Source of the DNA: Sphingobacteriales bacterium
Lineage (GTDB): Bacteria; Bacteroidota; Bacteroidia; Chitinophagales; UBA2359
DNA: 64,000 nt
Assembly (NCBI GenBank): GCA_016700115.1
Contig: CP064999.1
Location: 2,480,001-2,544,000 of the forward strand
Reading direction: 5' to 3'
A program made the translations under genes and the position numbers. The notes beneath the pieces were generated by a model. The model was not told where the DNA came from. It saw only the letters and a program-made list of their open reading frames with translations, and made no database searches. Shown here one piece after another: positions 1-8,373 of the stretch. Each line of letters starts with the position of its first letter. Position 1 is the stretch's first letter.

Positions 1-151
1 TGAGTATGCGGAAAATACTTGTTTTACCTGCTCCGTCAGGACCAATTAACCCAAACAACTCGCCTTGCTTCACCTCAAACGAAACATCATTCACCGCTTT
101 TATACTGCCTTTATTGTAGGTTTTTATTATGTTGTTTAACTGTACATCCAT
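1..151 (-). CDS. ABC transporter ATP-binding protein, N-terminal part
   Basis: The first 50 residues of an ABC ATPase are visible; the gene runs off the left edge. The Walker A motif GPDGAGKT is at residues 38-45, preceded by the usual N-terminal strand region (AVNDVSFEVKQGELFGLIG). The P-loop variant with GPDGAGKT is common in the ATPases of YbhF-like drug or lipid exporters. It follows the HlyD-like gene by 72 bp on the same strand, and a TolC-like gene and a TetR regulator lie further upstream, so it is probably the energising subunit of a three-part efflux pump. The permease genes would lie outside the window. ATG chosen at 149-151. Confidence 0.9.
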   Translation of the reverse strand, partial: MDVQLNNIIKTYNKGSIKAVNDVSFEVKQGELFGLIGPDGAGKTSIFRIL

Positions 152-223
152 TTGATTAAGCGGCAATTGATGATTGAGCGTGAAAAATTATTATTACAGA
201 GCAGTTTTTATACTATTCACAAT

Positions 224-1198
224 TTATTTTCCTTGAATATTATCAACTGCTATTTCTTCATTGAATTCAATTTCTCCATACATGCCGATTTTGTAAGTGC
301 CGTCATTGGTCATTTTTACTTTAATTGCATAAACCATGTTAGCTCTTTCGTTTTTTGTCTGAATGGTTTTAGGAGTGAACTCTGCTTTATCATTTATCCA
401 GATAATGGTTCCTTCTCCTTCTTTGAAACCACCATTCCCATCATCAGTTAGTACTTTCACTTTCTGATTGAGTTTTGCCTGTGGCAATTGATCACCACTG
501 ATATAAGCACGAAGAATAATAGTGGACAGGTCGGCAATTTTGTAAAGTGGTTTACCCGTTGAGGTCATTTCGTTTTGTTCCGCATACTTGCTTAAAACAG
601 TTCCGTCAATTGGGTTAATTATTTTTGATTTAGATATTTGATCGTCTAATTGCTCAATCTGAACCTGCAAGGGTAATCTATCACCTTGTAATCCCATAGA
701 ATTGGTGTTCAATGCTGATTGTTGGGCACTTTTCTGTGATTGTAGCGCTTCAATCTGCTTTTTCAGAACATCTATTTGACTGTTGATGTCATCTAACTGT
801 TTTTGGGTTGCAGCGTCCTCTTTCACCAGATTTTCGTAGCGCTTCCGTTCATTTAAAGCAGCCTGTAACTGGGTTTGGGCGGTGGCTGCTTGTGCATCAA
901 AATATTGAGTTTGTTGTGGTATGTCTGGCAACCGGTTATTCAAAGACTTAACCTGAGCCTTCAACTGCTTTTTCCTGAGGTAAAGTTGGGTGGTATCAAT
1001 ATACCCAATATTATCGCCTGCTTTTAAAACCTGCCCTTCTTCAATTTTAAATTCTTTGATGATTCCCGTTGCTTCTGAAGAAATGATGGTTTCCACTGCT
1101 TCAAATGATCCTGAAGCATCAAAAGAATGATTGTTAGAAGTGCAAGCTGAAAGAAAAACGAGGCTTGTTAAGATGATTACCGCTGTGATTTTATGCAT
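224..1198 (-). CDS. HlyD-family periplasmic adaptor lipoprotein of ABC efflux system
   Basis: A 324-residue membrane fusion protein that would bridge an inner-membrane ABC exporter to an outer-membrane channel. Residues 1-19 form a lipoprotein signal ending in the lipobox LSAC, so it is likely anchored to a membrane by lipid. A biotinyl-lipoyl-like half (GIIKEFKIEEGQVLKAGDNIGYID) is followed by a long coiled-coil hairpin of about residues 75-190 rich in Gln, Lys and Leu, then the second lipoyl half (IINPIDGTVLSKYAEQNEMTSTGKPLYKI) and a beta-barrel region. Length and order fit the YbhG/HlyD_D23 type. It lies between the tolC-like gene (27-bp gap) and the ATPase gene (72 bp) and is probably cotranscribed with them from the tetR promoter. 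Confidence 0.9.
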   Translation of the reverse strand: MHKITAVIILTSLVFLSACTSNNHSFDASGSFEAVETIISSEATGIIKEFKIEEGQVLKAGDNIGYIDTTQLYLRKKQLKAQVKSLNNRLPDIPQQTQYFDAQAATAQTQLQAALNERKRYENLVKEDAATQKQLDDINSQIDVLKKQIEALQSQKSAQQSALNTNSMGLQGDRLPLQVQIEQLDDQISKSKIINPIDGTVLSKYAEQNEMTSTGKPLYKIADLSTIILRAYISGDQLPQAKLNQKVKVLTDDGNGGFKEGEGTIIWINDKAEFTPKTIQTKNERANMVYAIKVKMTNDGTYKIGMYGEIEFNEEIAVDNIQGK

Positions 1199-1225
1199 TG
1201 CTATGTTTGATTTAGAGCTTTTAAA

Positions 1226-2491
1226 CTAATTTCCGGTGGTAGTTTGATAGTTATATTGAGCCAATAATAGTTGTAACTGATGCAAAATCAAATGCTGCTG
1301 TGCCTGGTCTTGAGCATTTACCGCAGTCAGATAATCATTAGTAGTTGCTGTTCCGAACTCCAACTGGTTTTTGGTAACGTTTTTGATGTTTTCTCTCAGA
1401 GAGATAATTTCGTGGTCTGATATTAAAAGTTCCTGAACTTTCGTGATCTCAGAATTTTGTTGTTGCATGGTCAGATTGGTGTTAAACAGAAAAATATCCC
1501 GTTGTAAGTCCAGCCCGTTTTGATTGAGTGCTATCATTTTCTTCTCATTATTATAGGTGTAAAATCCTGTGAAACCCCAAATCAAACGAATTCCACCGAT
1601 ATAGTAACCTCTCACATCGTTGCTCAACATATTCAGGGCAGGCCTTCCCAATCCACCCTGAAAAAACAAACTCAAACGCGGAAGATTTTTATCTGCAATC
1701 AGTTTGCTTTGGTAGTCAAACGTTTTTTTCTGCAAGTCGTAAAGTTTTAATTCCGGCCGGTTGATAGAGTTAGAAACTATTTGCGGTTGTGGTTTCACCA
1801 ATATTGTACTGTCATTGATTGGTTTACCAATAAAAAGGGAAAGCATGTCCAGATATCCTTTGCGGTTTGATTTTAACTCAATGGTGCGCTGATTGGCTTT
1901 AAGCAATTCGGCTTTTAAGTTATCGGCAGCACTTTTTAAAGCAATACCGTTCGTAATGGCTATGTTTGTTTTATCAATCCCGTTTTGTAAATCTCTTTTC
2001 AACAAGACGGTTTGCTGAATTTGCGCATCAATCAACAAAATGCCGAAAAACAAATTGTTAATGCGTTCGCGAAGTTTGTATAACTCTACGTCTATTTTTT
2101 GTTCTTCAATTTGTATGTTGGCAGCTATAAATTCTTTATTATCTTTTACAATAAATAAATCGGTAATGGATTGAGACACCTCTCCATATAATTTGTATTG
2201 GTCGTTGCTTAACGGCTCAATATTCACATTGGGCAACACAATTGGAATTTCTGTTACATTCGATTGATAAGTTGCCTGACCATTGATGCTGAATTGAGGC
2301 AATAAAACCTTGTTGGCATTGTCAATTGAATACTCCTTAGATTTTTCAATTAGCGAATACTGCTTCGTCAAAGGGTAGTTTTGTTTTGCCCATAAAAAAC
2401 AACTGTCAATTGTCATTGAGCTGTTTTGGGAATAGGTGATAGTCGTTAGACAACTGATTAATGTAATTATTGAGATTGTTTTGTTAATCAT
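1226..2491 (-). CDS. TolC-family outer membrane efflux protein
   Basis: A 421-residue outer membrane efflux channel. It has a signal peptide (about residues 1-21, ending before QNSSMT) and two halves rich in long amphipathic helices, typical of the OEP family, with TIDSCFLWAKQNYPL near the mature N-terminus as in many TolC homologues. The C-terminal half ends with a helical stretch containing TTNDYLTAVNAQDQAQ, a common TolC motif. It would form the trimeric tunnel through the outer membrane used by the HlyD/ABC partners encoded just downstream. It follows the tetR gene by 49 bp. The substrate cannot be read from the sequence. Confidence 0.9.
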   Translation of the reverse strand: MINKTISIITLISCLTTITYSQNSSMTIDSCFLWAKQNYPLTKQYSLIEKSKEYSIDNANKVLLPQFSINGQATYQSNVTEIPIVLPNVNIEPLSNDQYKLYGEVSQSITDLFIVKDNKEFIAANIQIEEQKIDVELYKLRERINNLFFGILLIDAQIQQTVLLKRDLQNGIDKTNIAITNGIALKSAADNLKAELLKANQRTIELKSNRKGYLDMLSLFIGKPINDSTILVKPQPQIVSNSINRPELKLYDLQKKTFDYQSKLIADKNLPRLSLFFQGGLGRPALNMLSNDVRGYYIGGIRLIWGFTGFYTYNNEKKMIALNQNGLDLQRDIFLFNTNLTMQQQNSEITKVQELLISDHEIISLRENIKNVTKNQLEFGTATTNDYLTAVNAQDQAQQHLILHQLQLLLAQYNYQTTTGN

Positions 2492-2540
2492 GAGGGTTGC
2501 TATTTTGTTTAAATCATTTGTTTAATGTCTGAACAAAAAA

Positions 2541-3173
2541 TTATCGGGCCTCTAAAATGGCTTTAGCCCATATTGGTATCCGTTTTTTTCGTTCCTGCAT
2601 CATTGAATTAAATTGTTTATCGTTTAAGTTGCCAATTTTTTTCAACATCGGACTTGCTACAAATGGGAAAACGACCATGCCTAAAATATTCATTATAAAA
2701 TGTAATGGATTGGGTTCTGCAACTTTATTTTCATGAACGGCTAATTGATATTGCTTGATGAAAACAGAGTTTAATATCATTTGCCAGATAGGAAGTTTTT
2801 CAAAAAAGCCCGTTTCATCCCTTCGAACTTCGCTCATTATGAATAGTGGAATCTCAGGTTCTTTAGTAATCAGATCAATATATTTATCTGCGATTAACTC
2901 TACCTTCCTTTCAAGTGTAGTGCTTTCGTCGTTAAAAGTGAGTGCCATATTCTGCATAAACCCGAATATGGTTTCAAACATGATTTGCTCAAACAACTTT
3001 TCTTTGCTGCGGAAATAATAATTCAGCAGGGCTAAGTTTATTCCTGCTTCTTCTGCAATGTCTCTTGTTCTTGTGGCCGCAAATCCTTTTTTGTGAAAGA
3101 CAGTCCGTGCCGCAGCTTTTATTTTTGCCTCAGTGGTGGTGTCTAATTCTTTTTTTGCATTTTTCTCTTCCAT
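2541..3173 (-). CDS. TetR/AcrR-family transcriptional regulator
   Basis: A 210-residue repressor-type protein. The N-terminal helix-turn-helix is clear at about residues 16-60 (AARTVFHKKGFAATRTRDIAEEAGI..LNYYFRSKEKLF), with the usual YYFRSKEKLF end of the TetR domain. The C-terminal part is a helical ligand-binding domain with no recognisable specificity. It is the first gene of the efflux operon, and a pair of AAAnGTTT half-palindromes overlaps its own promoter, so autoregulation plus control of the pump is likely. ATG at 3171-3173. Confidence 0.93.
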   Translation of the reverse strand: MEEKNAKKELDTTTEAKIKAAARTVFHKKGFAATRTRDIAEEAGINLALLNYYFRSKEKLFEQIMFETIFGFMQNMALTFNDESTTLERKVELIADKYIDLITKEPEIPLFIMSEVRRDETGFFEKLPIWQMILNSVFIKQYQLAVHENKVAEPNPLHFIMNILGMVVFPFVASPMLKKIGNLNDKQFNSMMQERKKRIPIWAKAILEAR

Positions 3174-3196
3174 ATAAATTTTTCAGTTTACGGGCA

Positions 3197-3247
3197 CAAA
3201 TGTAAAAACAAAACCTTGATTTATTCAAACGTTTTAATCAAATGTTT
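3197..3247 (-). promoter_or_regulatory. Putative promoter and TetR operator of the efflux operon
   Basis: Read on the minus strand, a Bacteroidetes-type -7 box TACATTTG (3197-3204) lies 24 bp before the tetR ATG, with TTTG at 3226-3229 as a candidate -33 box (21-bp spacing, slightly long). Two near-palindromic octamers, AAACGTTT (3227-3234) and AAATGTTT (3240-3247), lie 13 bp apart and overlap the -33 region, as expected for a repressor site. The rest of 3174-3480 shows no gene; it holds the 33-bp palindrome and the GTGAAAA-rich repeat of the next gene's 3' end. Confidence 0.45.
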
Positions 3248-3391
3248 AAAAAAAATTGAAAAGAGCTTATCTTCAGCTTAAGGTTTGGTGAGTGTGAGAG
3301 TCAACTCCTGAAATAAGACACTTTTCCGAAATGCGGACACTACCCCATAAGGTGTGCCTGTTGTCGCCTTCGTTTGCCATTGCGATTTACC

Positions 3392-3424
3392 AAACCTCAT
3401 GGTTTTGCCAAAACCATGAGGTTT
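3392..3424. repeat. 33-bp palindrome, 3' end of cassette D
   Basis: Two perfect 16-bp arms (AAACCTCATGGTTTTG and its complement) separated by one base. The same 16+1+16 architecture, with a different arm sequence, occurs at 6138-6170 and 8913-8945, always downstream of a large T9SS gene and followed by a CACC(C/G)C...TTTCAGG and GTGAAAA-rich stretch. It could act as a terminator or mRNA-stabilising hairpin, or be a small mobile repeat. Confidence 0.75.
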
Positions 3425-3480
3425 TTAAACACCCCGCCTTTCAGGTTTTTTACTTTTCACTTTTAGTTTTTCACTTTTCA

Positions 3481-5547
3481 CTATCTCATCACCGCCACCT
3501 TCCCCCGCACCAAAACAGCACCGCCGTACTCAACCACATAAACATACACCCCCTCCGGCAGATGTGCCACTGATACGGTTTTACTCGTTTCCCCTGCGGT
3601 AAAGGTTGTTTCGAGGACGGTTTGACCGGTGAGGGAGAGGAGTTTTATTGCTATGTCGCTGCCTTCTGTTACCCCTAAATCCCCCTCTACCCCCCAGCCC
3701 CCTGAAGGGGGAGTTAAGCCTTCTGTAAAGGCAAAGGTTAGGGTGTTTTGGGCGGGATTTGGATAGACTTGCAATATGTCAGGAAATTCCCCTCTTGAGA
3801 GGGGCAGGGGTGTGTTCCCTACCGTCTGCACGACCACCTCCTGCGTGTAAACCGAAGTATCTCCACAAACAACGAGGGTGAGGGTAACGGTGTAGCTGCC
3901 GTTTTCTTCGTATTCGTGGGTGGGGTGTTCTGCCGATGATGGCGGGCTGCCGTCGCCAAAATCCCAGAGATAGTAGCCGCCTTGCCCGATGTAGGCGTTT
4001 TGGCTTAGGTTGGTAAAGATGATAGCACCGCCGAAATCCTGGTAACTAAATTCTGCCTGCGGATTGGGAGCGAAGCCGAAACAAATGGATTGGATTTGTG
4101 TGGAGGTGTCGTTGCAAACGATGGCTTGGAGGGTAATGCCGTAGATGCCCTCTGTCTGGTAGGTGTGGATGAGCGTATCCTGAATGCAGGGAGAGTGGCC
4201 CTGTCCGCAAATAAATGGCGGGCTGCCATCGCCCCAATTCAAAACATAGTAGCCGCCGTCTATGCTGTCGGGATAGGTGTATTGGCTTTGGTTGGTAAAC
4301 TGAAAACGGCTTGGTACATCGGGGTCTTGCTCTGTGGTAAATGCAGCTTCCGGCATAGTTAGCAAGCCCATGCAGTTGGTTTTGACTATATAGACATCGG
4401 CACCTGATGCAGGTTCTGTGCGACCTACACACACAAAACCGCCCAACGGTTGCGGAACGGGGGTGAAATTGTAGAAATAATCATGCTGTACCCCATAATC
4501 ATAAAACCGTGTCCATAATGGTTCTCCATCGCTACCGCGAACTTTCATGATGAAGGCTTGTATATAATCACTTCCCTCGCTTTTAATACTTCCAACACAT
4601 ACAAAATGTTCACTTATTTGGTAGCATTTTAATATACCTCCTTCTTCTGCATTAGGGAAATATAATTTATCCCACACTACATTTCTGGCTGTATCTAATC
4701 TTAAAAGAGTGGGATATAATTTATTGTTGTTTATAGGATTAGGAATATTGCTACCTCCCGATATCAAAAAACCACCATCACTCAAAAGAAGCGCATCTGT
4801 ACATAGGTCTTCAAATCCAATACTATATACATTGTCCCACTCGGTAGTGCCATCTGGTGCAATTTTCATTAAATAATAATTCCCGAAATAATATCCATTC
4901 CAAGAATCAATGGTACCGACTGCGTACACTCCACCATCAGGTGTGGGAAGTAAATCACAAATAAAATTCCTGTGGTCATAATCATCATAATATCTGCGCC
5001 AAACCACTTCTCCGTTGGTCATCTTAATGAGCATCATTTGGGTATTGGGACCGCTATACCATGTATCCCCGCCTATATAGTAGGTATTGGTTTCGGGGTA
5101 GTAGAGTAAGGCAATGGCATTGCCTTCGTAGGGAAATTCTCGTAAATCGTAATTGTTCAGTATGTTGCCTTCATGATCTACTTCTAGAAGGTAGGGGTAG
5201 CCATAATTGCTACTATCCCAATCAGTCGTCCACCCACAAATAGCGTATCCATAAGGGGTCGTAATCATTGACAGAATAACAAACTCTCCAACATCATAGC
5301 CATAGTCTATTTTTTCAATATTATCAAGATTTATATCAGTTAGTAATAAAAAAGTTTTTTCGTTAGCACTAACAGTTTGATGTGTGCCGCACCATATTGC
5401 CATTATACTGTCGTTTGAAATGTGTATTTCTCCGGCAGATTGGGTTAATGCGCCAAAGTTTTTTGTTTTTTCGTAGTATTTATTCTGAGCCTTGGCAACC
5501 GAATAGTAGAAAAGTAGTAGTATAAGAAGATACGCTGATTTGTACAT
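3481..5547 (-). CDS. Large T9SS cargo with two PKD domains (cassette D)
   Basis: A 688-residue secreted protein with the start taken at the ATG at 5547, which begins a clear signal peptide ending AKAQ at residue 21; an in-frame start 12 codons upstream falls inside a hairpin. Residues 22-390 hold repeats such as LLPTPDGGVYAVG and LLLSDGGFLISGG separated by W- and Y-rich strands, which resemble a beta-propeller. Two PKD domains follow (about 398-490 and 495-575, with NWGDGSP and WDFGDGSPPSS), then a linker encoded by REP-like palindromes and a type A sorting domain from YPNPAQN (about 595) to the C-terminal GKVAVMR. It should be exported and attached to or released from the surface by T9SS. 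It is the second gene of a two-gene cassette; the ligand is unknown. Confidence 0.88.
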   Translation of the reverse strand: MYKSAYLLILLLFYYSVAKAQNKYYEKTKNFGALTQSAGEIHISNDSIMAIWCGTHQTVSANEKTFLLLTDINLDNIEKIDYGYDVGEFVILSMITTPYGYAICGWTTDWDSSNYGYPYLLEVDHEGNILNNYDLREFPYEGNAIALLYYPETNTYYIGGDTWYSGPNTQMMLIKMTNGEVVWRRYYDDYDHRNFICDLLPTPDGGVYAVGTIDSWNGYYFGNYYLMKIAPDGTTEWDNVYSIGFEDLCTDALLLSDGGFLISGGSNIPNPINNNKLYPTLLRLDTARNVVWDKLYFPNAEEGGILKCYQISEHFVCVGSIKSEGSDYIQAFIMKVRGSDGEPLWTRFYDYGVQHDYFYNFTPVPQPLGGFVCVGRTEPASGADVYIVKTNCMGLLTMPEAAFTTEQDPDVPSRFQFTNQSQYTYPDSIDGGYYVLNWGDGSPPFICGQGHSPCIQDTLIHTYQTEGIYGITLQAIVCNDTSTQIQSICFGFAPNPQAEFSYQDFGGAIIFTNLSQNAYIGQGGYYLWDFGDGSPPSSAEHPTHEYEENGSYTVTLTLVVCGDTSVYTQEVVVQTVGNTPLPLSRGEFPDILQVYPNPAQNTLTFAFTEGLTPPSGGWGVEGDLGVTEGSDIAIKLLSLTGQTVLETTFTAGETSKTVSVAHLPEGVYVYVVEYGGAVLVRGKVAVMR
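3698..3804. repeat. Two REP-like palindromes inside a coding linker (cassette D)
   Basis: CCCCCTGAAGGGGG at 3698-3711 and CCCCTCTTGAGAGGGG at 3789-3804, with C-rich ACCCCTAAATCCCC spacers, lie in frame in the region that joins PKD 2 to the sorting domain and inside the sorting domain. They encode PPSGGWG and PLPLSRGE. Equivalent palindromes are found at 6418-6431, 6509-6524, 13736-13747 and 13820-13835, and in the fossil at 31230-31275. Confidence 0.7.
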
Positions 5548-5563
5548 GCTTTTGTTTTTAAAA

Positions 5564-5597
5564 CAAAGTCCCTGCATAAACACATGCTGGGACTTTG
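5564..5597 (-). terminator. Intercistronic hairpin between short and large gene (cassette D)
   Basis: On the minus strand CAAAGTCCC pairs with GGGACTTTG around an inner GCAT/ATGC stem, followed by TTTTAAAAAC. It lies between the stop of the short gene (5608) and the start of the large gene (5547). The same hairpin is at 17019-17052 in cassette A. It could terminate part of the transcripts or protect the upstream mRNA end. Confidence 0.6.
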
Positions 5598-5607
5598 AGG
5601 TGAAAAA

Positions 5608-6078
5608 CTATTTGTTGGCAACTATCAGTTTACGGCTGATATTTGTTTGTTGGCTGCCCAATAAACGGCAGTAATACATACCGCTTACCCATTGACTGAT
5701 ATCTATACTGAAACTTCCGTTTTCCTGAAGCATCTGTTTATAAACGGTTTTTCCGCTTATATCATACACCGTAAATATTGCATGTTCTTCATCAGGTAGG
5801 GAGTAGTTTATCAAAACGATATTAGTGGCGGGGTTAGGCACGATGCTACATACATGGGTATCGGGTTGGTTTTTAAACTGCAATTGCAACTGCGAGATGC
5901 TTTCGGCAATAACTTGCGGAAACTGTGGCAAATTTATATAAATTTCCTCGCCATAGCCTATGTAGAGTGCTACCCGAGCGTCCATAGCGGCAAGGGTATT
6001 GGTCGCTGCAATTTCTCTTACCAATGCTTCTTCTTCGGAGGTAATATCGAGGTAAGTTCGGTTGATTTGAGAATCCAT
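5608..6078 (-). CDS. Short T9SS cargo (cassette D)
   Basis: A 156-residue protein without a classical N-terminal signal peptide. Residues 1-60 form a conserved helical segment (TYLDITSEEEALVREIAATNTLAAMDARVAL) and residues 80-156 a type A sorting domain (VPNPATNIVLINYSLP...SGMYYCRLLGS...KLIVANK). The first part resembles the tail of longer surface proteins, so this may be a shortened descendant of one. However, a TATATTTG promoter box 24 bp upstream of the ATG is shared with the short genes of cassettes B and C, which argues that it is expressed on its own. How a protein lacking a signal peptide would reach the periplasm for T9SS is not explained. Confidence 0.75.
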   Translation of the reverse strand: MDSQINRTYLDITSEEEALVREIAATNTLAAMDARVALYIGYGEEIYINLPQFPQVIAESISQLQLQFKNQPDTHVCSIVPNPATNIVLINYSLPDEEHAIFTVYDISGKTVYKQMLQENGSFSIDISQWVSGMYYCRLLGSQQTNISRKLIVANK

Positions 6079-6101
6079 AATTTTTTACAATTTGCTTTGA
6101 A

Positions 6102-6109
6102 CAAATATA
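6102..6109 (-). promoter_or_regulatory. TATATTTG promoter box of short gene, cassette D
   Basis: The minus strand reads AACTATATTTGTTC, matching the Bacteroidetes TAnnTTTG -7 box, 24 bp before the ATG. The same AACTATATTTGT string precedes the short genes of cassettes C and B at similar distance. No convincing -33 TTTG is seen. Confidence 0.5.
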
Positions 6110-6137
6110 GTTGTTTTGATAATTGCCTGTATATGCC

Positions 6138-6170
6138 AATCCTTATAGGTTTGGCAAACCTATAAGGATT
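6138..6170. repeat. 33-bp palindrome, 3' end of cassette C
   Basis: Arms AATCCTTATAGGTTTG and complement separated by one base. It is identical to the palindrome at 8913-8945 and related in design to 3392-3424. It lies downstream of the large gene of cassette C and upstream of the short-gene promoter of cassette D. Confidence 0.75.
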
Positions 6171-6224
6171 TAAACACGCCACCTTTCAGGTTTTTACTTT
6201 TCACTTTTAGTTTATCACTTTTCA

Positions 6225-8301
6225 CTATCTCACCACCGCCACCTTCCCCCGCGCCAAAACAGCCCCACCGTTCTCAACCACATAAACATATACCCCCTCC
6301 GGCAAATGTGCCACCGAAATGGTTTTGTGAGTTTCCCCTGCGGAAAAGTTTGTTTCGAGGACGGACTGACCGGTGAGGGAGAGGAGTTTTACCCCTAAAT
6401 CCCCCTCTACCCCCCAGCCCCCTGAAGGGGGAGTTAAGCCTTCTGTAAAGGCAAAGGTTAGGGTGTTTTGGGCGGGATTTGGATAGACTTGCAATATGTC
6501 AGGAAATTCCCCTCTTGAGAGGGGCAGGGGTGTGTTCCCTACCGTCTGCACGACCACCTCCTGCGTGTAAACCGAAGTATCTCCACAAACAACGAGGGTG
6601 AGGGTAACGGTGTAGCTGCCGTTTTCTTCGTATTCGTGCGTGGGGTGTTCTGCCGATGATGGCGGGCTGCCGTCGCCAAAATCCCAAACATAGTAGCCGC
6701 CTTGGGCAAGGTAGCTGTTTTGGCTTAGGTTGGTAAAGATGATAGCACCGCCGAAATCCTGGTAACTAAATTCTGCCTGCGGATTGGGAGCGAAGCCGAA
6801 ACAAACGGATTGGATTTGTGTGGAGGTGTCGTTGCAAACAATGGCTTGGAGGGTAATGCCGTAGATGCCCTCCGTCTGGTAGGTGTGGATGAGCGTATCC
6901 TGAGTGCAGGGGGCGTAGCCTTGCCCGCAGATATAGGACGGGCTGCCATCGCCCCAGTTCAAAACATAATAGCCGCCGTCTATGCTGTCGGGGTAGGCGT
7001 ATTGGCTTTGGTTGGTGAACAGGAAGCGGGCGGGCAGGTTGGGGTCTTGCGATATGGTAAATGCTGCCTGCGGCAGGGTGAGCAAACCCATGCAGTTGGT
7101 TTTGACGATGTAAGCCCCACCAAGAGACCAAAGTTCAGAATTAATTGTTTCAATAGTATCTGCACGACCCACACAAATATAGCCTCCTAAAGGTTGAGGA
7201 ACAGGAGTGAAATTATAAAAGTAATCGTGCGATATCCCATAATCAAACAATCGAGTCCACAAAGGTTCCCCATCACTACCTCGTACTTTCATAATGAAAG
7301 ATTTCCAAAATACACCTATATTCTTTATATTGCCAATACAAATAAAATCCTCTCCAATTTTATGACATTTGACTATTTCACTCCTGTAACTATCAGTAAA
7401 AAACTGCTTACTCCAAATTGTATTTCTTGATGAATCCAATCGTAACAAAGTTGCATACAACCTGTTGTTATTGATCGGATTTGGTATATTGCTCGCCCCG
7501 GCAAGTAAAAAACCTTCATTGTTTGTAAATATAGCGTCTGTTAATCTGTCTTCAAATCCAACGCTAAAAGTCTCACTCCATTCGATTAGACCGTCAGAAT
7601 TGATTTTTAAGATAGCAAAATTACCTAAATAAAAACCAGTATTTACATTTACATCTGCAAAAGCAAATACACCACCATCTGAAGCGGGAAGTAGTTTATA
7701 TATGGTATTACGATATGGATAAGAGCCATAATTATTGTGCCATACCACCTCGCCATCCGTCATTTTCAGCAACCATATTTGAGTAGGAACAGTGCTTACG
7801 AATGCCTCACCTCCAACATAATAGGTATTGGTTTCGGGATAATGATACATACATATCGCATCACCTTGATATGGGAACTGTTGAAGGCTGTAAAAATTGA
7901 GCAAATTTCCGTCGAAATCCACCTCCATCAAGTATTGAGTGTCATGGGTTTCGTTAGTAATCGGATTAACTACACCATTGTTCATCCGACCACTTATGGC
8001 GAAACCAGTTGGAGTTTGGATTAAGTCTTTAAGGACAAAATCGCCTAAATCTTCACCAAAATTGAACGATATTGTGTCTTCTATTTGATCATTGGTAAAA
8101 ATCAATTTTACTTTTTCAAAACTGTAAGCATCTTTTAAATAACCTGTACCCAATAAAACTTTGTTCCCATCGTAATACTCAATCTCACCTACAGCTTGGG
8201 TAAACAATGTTTTTATGTTTTTTTCATAGTACTTATTCTGTGCCCAAATTGGTTGTAAAAAAAAAAAAAGTGCATGCCAATATAATTATAAGTCTCCACA
8301 T
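6225..8301 (-). CDS. Large T9SS cargo with two PKD domains, frameshifted in the signal peptide (cassette C)
   Basis: The open frame covers 6225-8207 (about 660 residues), but the real start is probably the ATG at 8299-8301. From there the signal peptide begins MWRLIIILACTFF and is broken by a run of 13 A (8257-8269 on the plus strand). With 12 A it would read on as LQPIWAQNKYYEKN and join the long frame, giving a paralogue of the other cassette proteins. The order is signal peptide, propeller-like repeats, two PKD domains and a type A sorting domain ending GKVAVVR. As written the protein lacks export; the run could be a sequencing error, a decay mutation or a phase switch. It follows its short gene (8374-8853) after a terminator-like hairpin. 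Confidence 0.8.
8257..8269. repeat. Homopolymer of 13 A in signal peptide of cassette C
   Basis: Thirteen consecutive A on the plus strand (T on the coding strand). Loss of one base restores a complete signal peptide in frame with the downstream 660-residue frame. Confidence 0.9.
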
Positions 8302-8331
8302 GATATGAAATTTAAACTTTAGGGAATGAAA

Positions 8332-8364
8332 AAAGACCTTGCTTTATTTATAAGCAAGGTCTTT
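8332..8364 (-). terminator. Intercistronic terminator-like hairpin (cassette C)
   Basis: On the minus strand AAAGACCTTGCTT pairs with AAGCAAGGTCTTT around a short A/T loop and is followed by a run of T, a classical intrinsic terminator. It lies between the short gene (ends 8374) and the start of the large gene (8301). Confidence 0.75.
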
Positions 8365-8373
8365 AAAAAATCG

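Noticed and set aside
4005..4432. Long antisense and alternate-frame ORFs (60-128 codons) over the PKD region, repeated in all cassettes.
   Set aside because: They are shadows of the GC-rich PKD sequence: the same frames occur in every paralogue and contain Arg/Pro/His-rich low-complexity protein.
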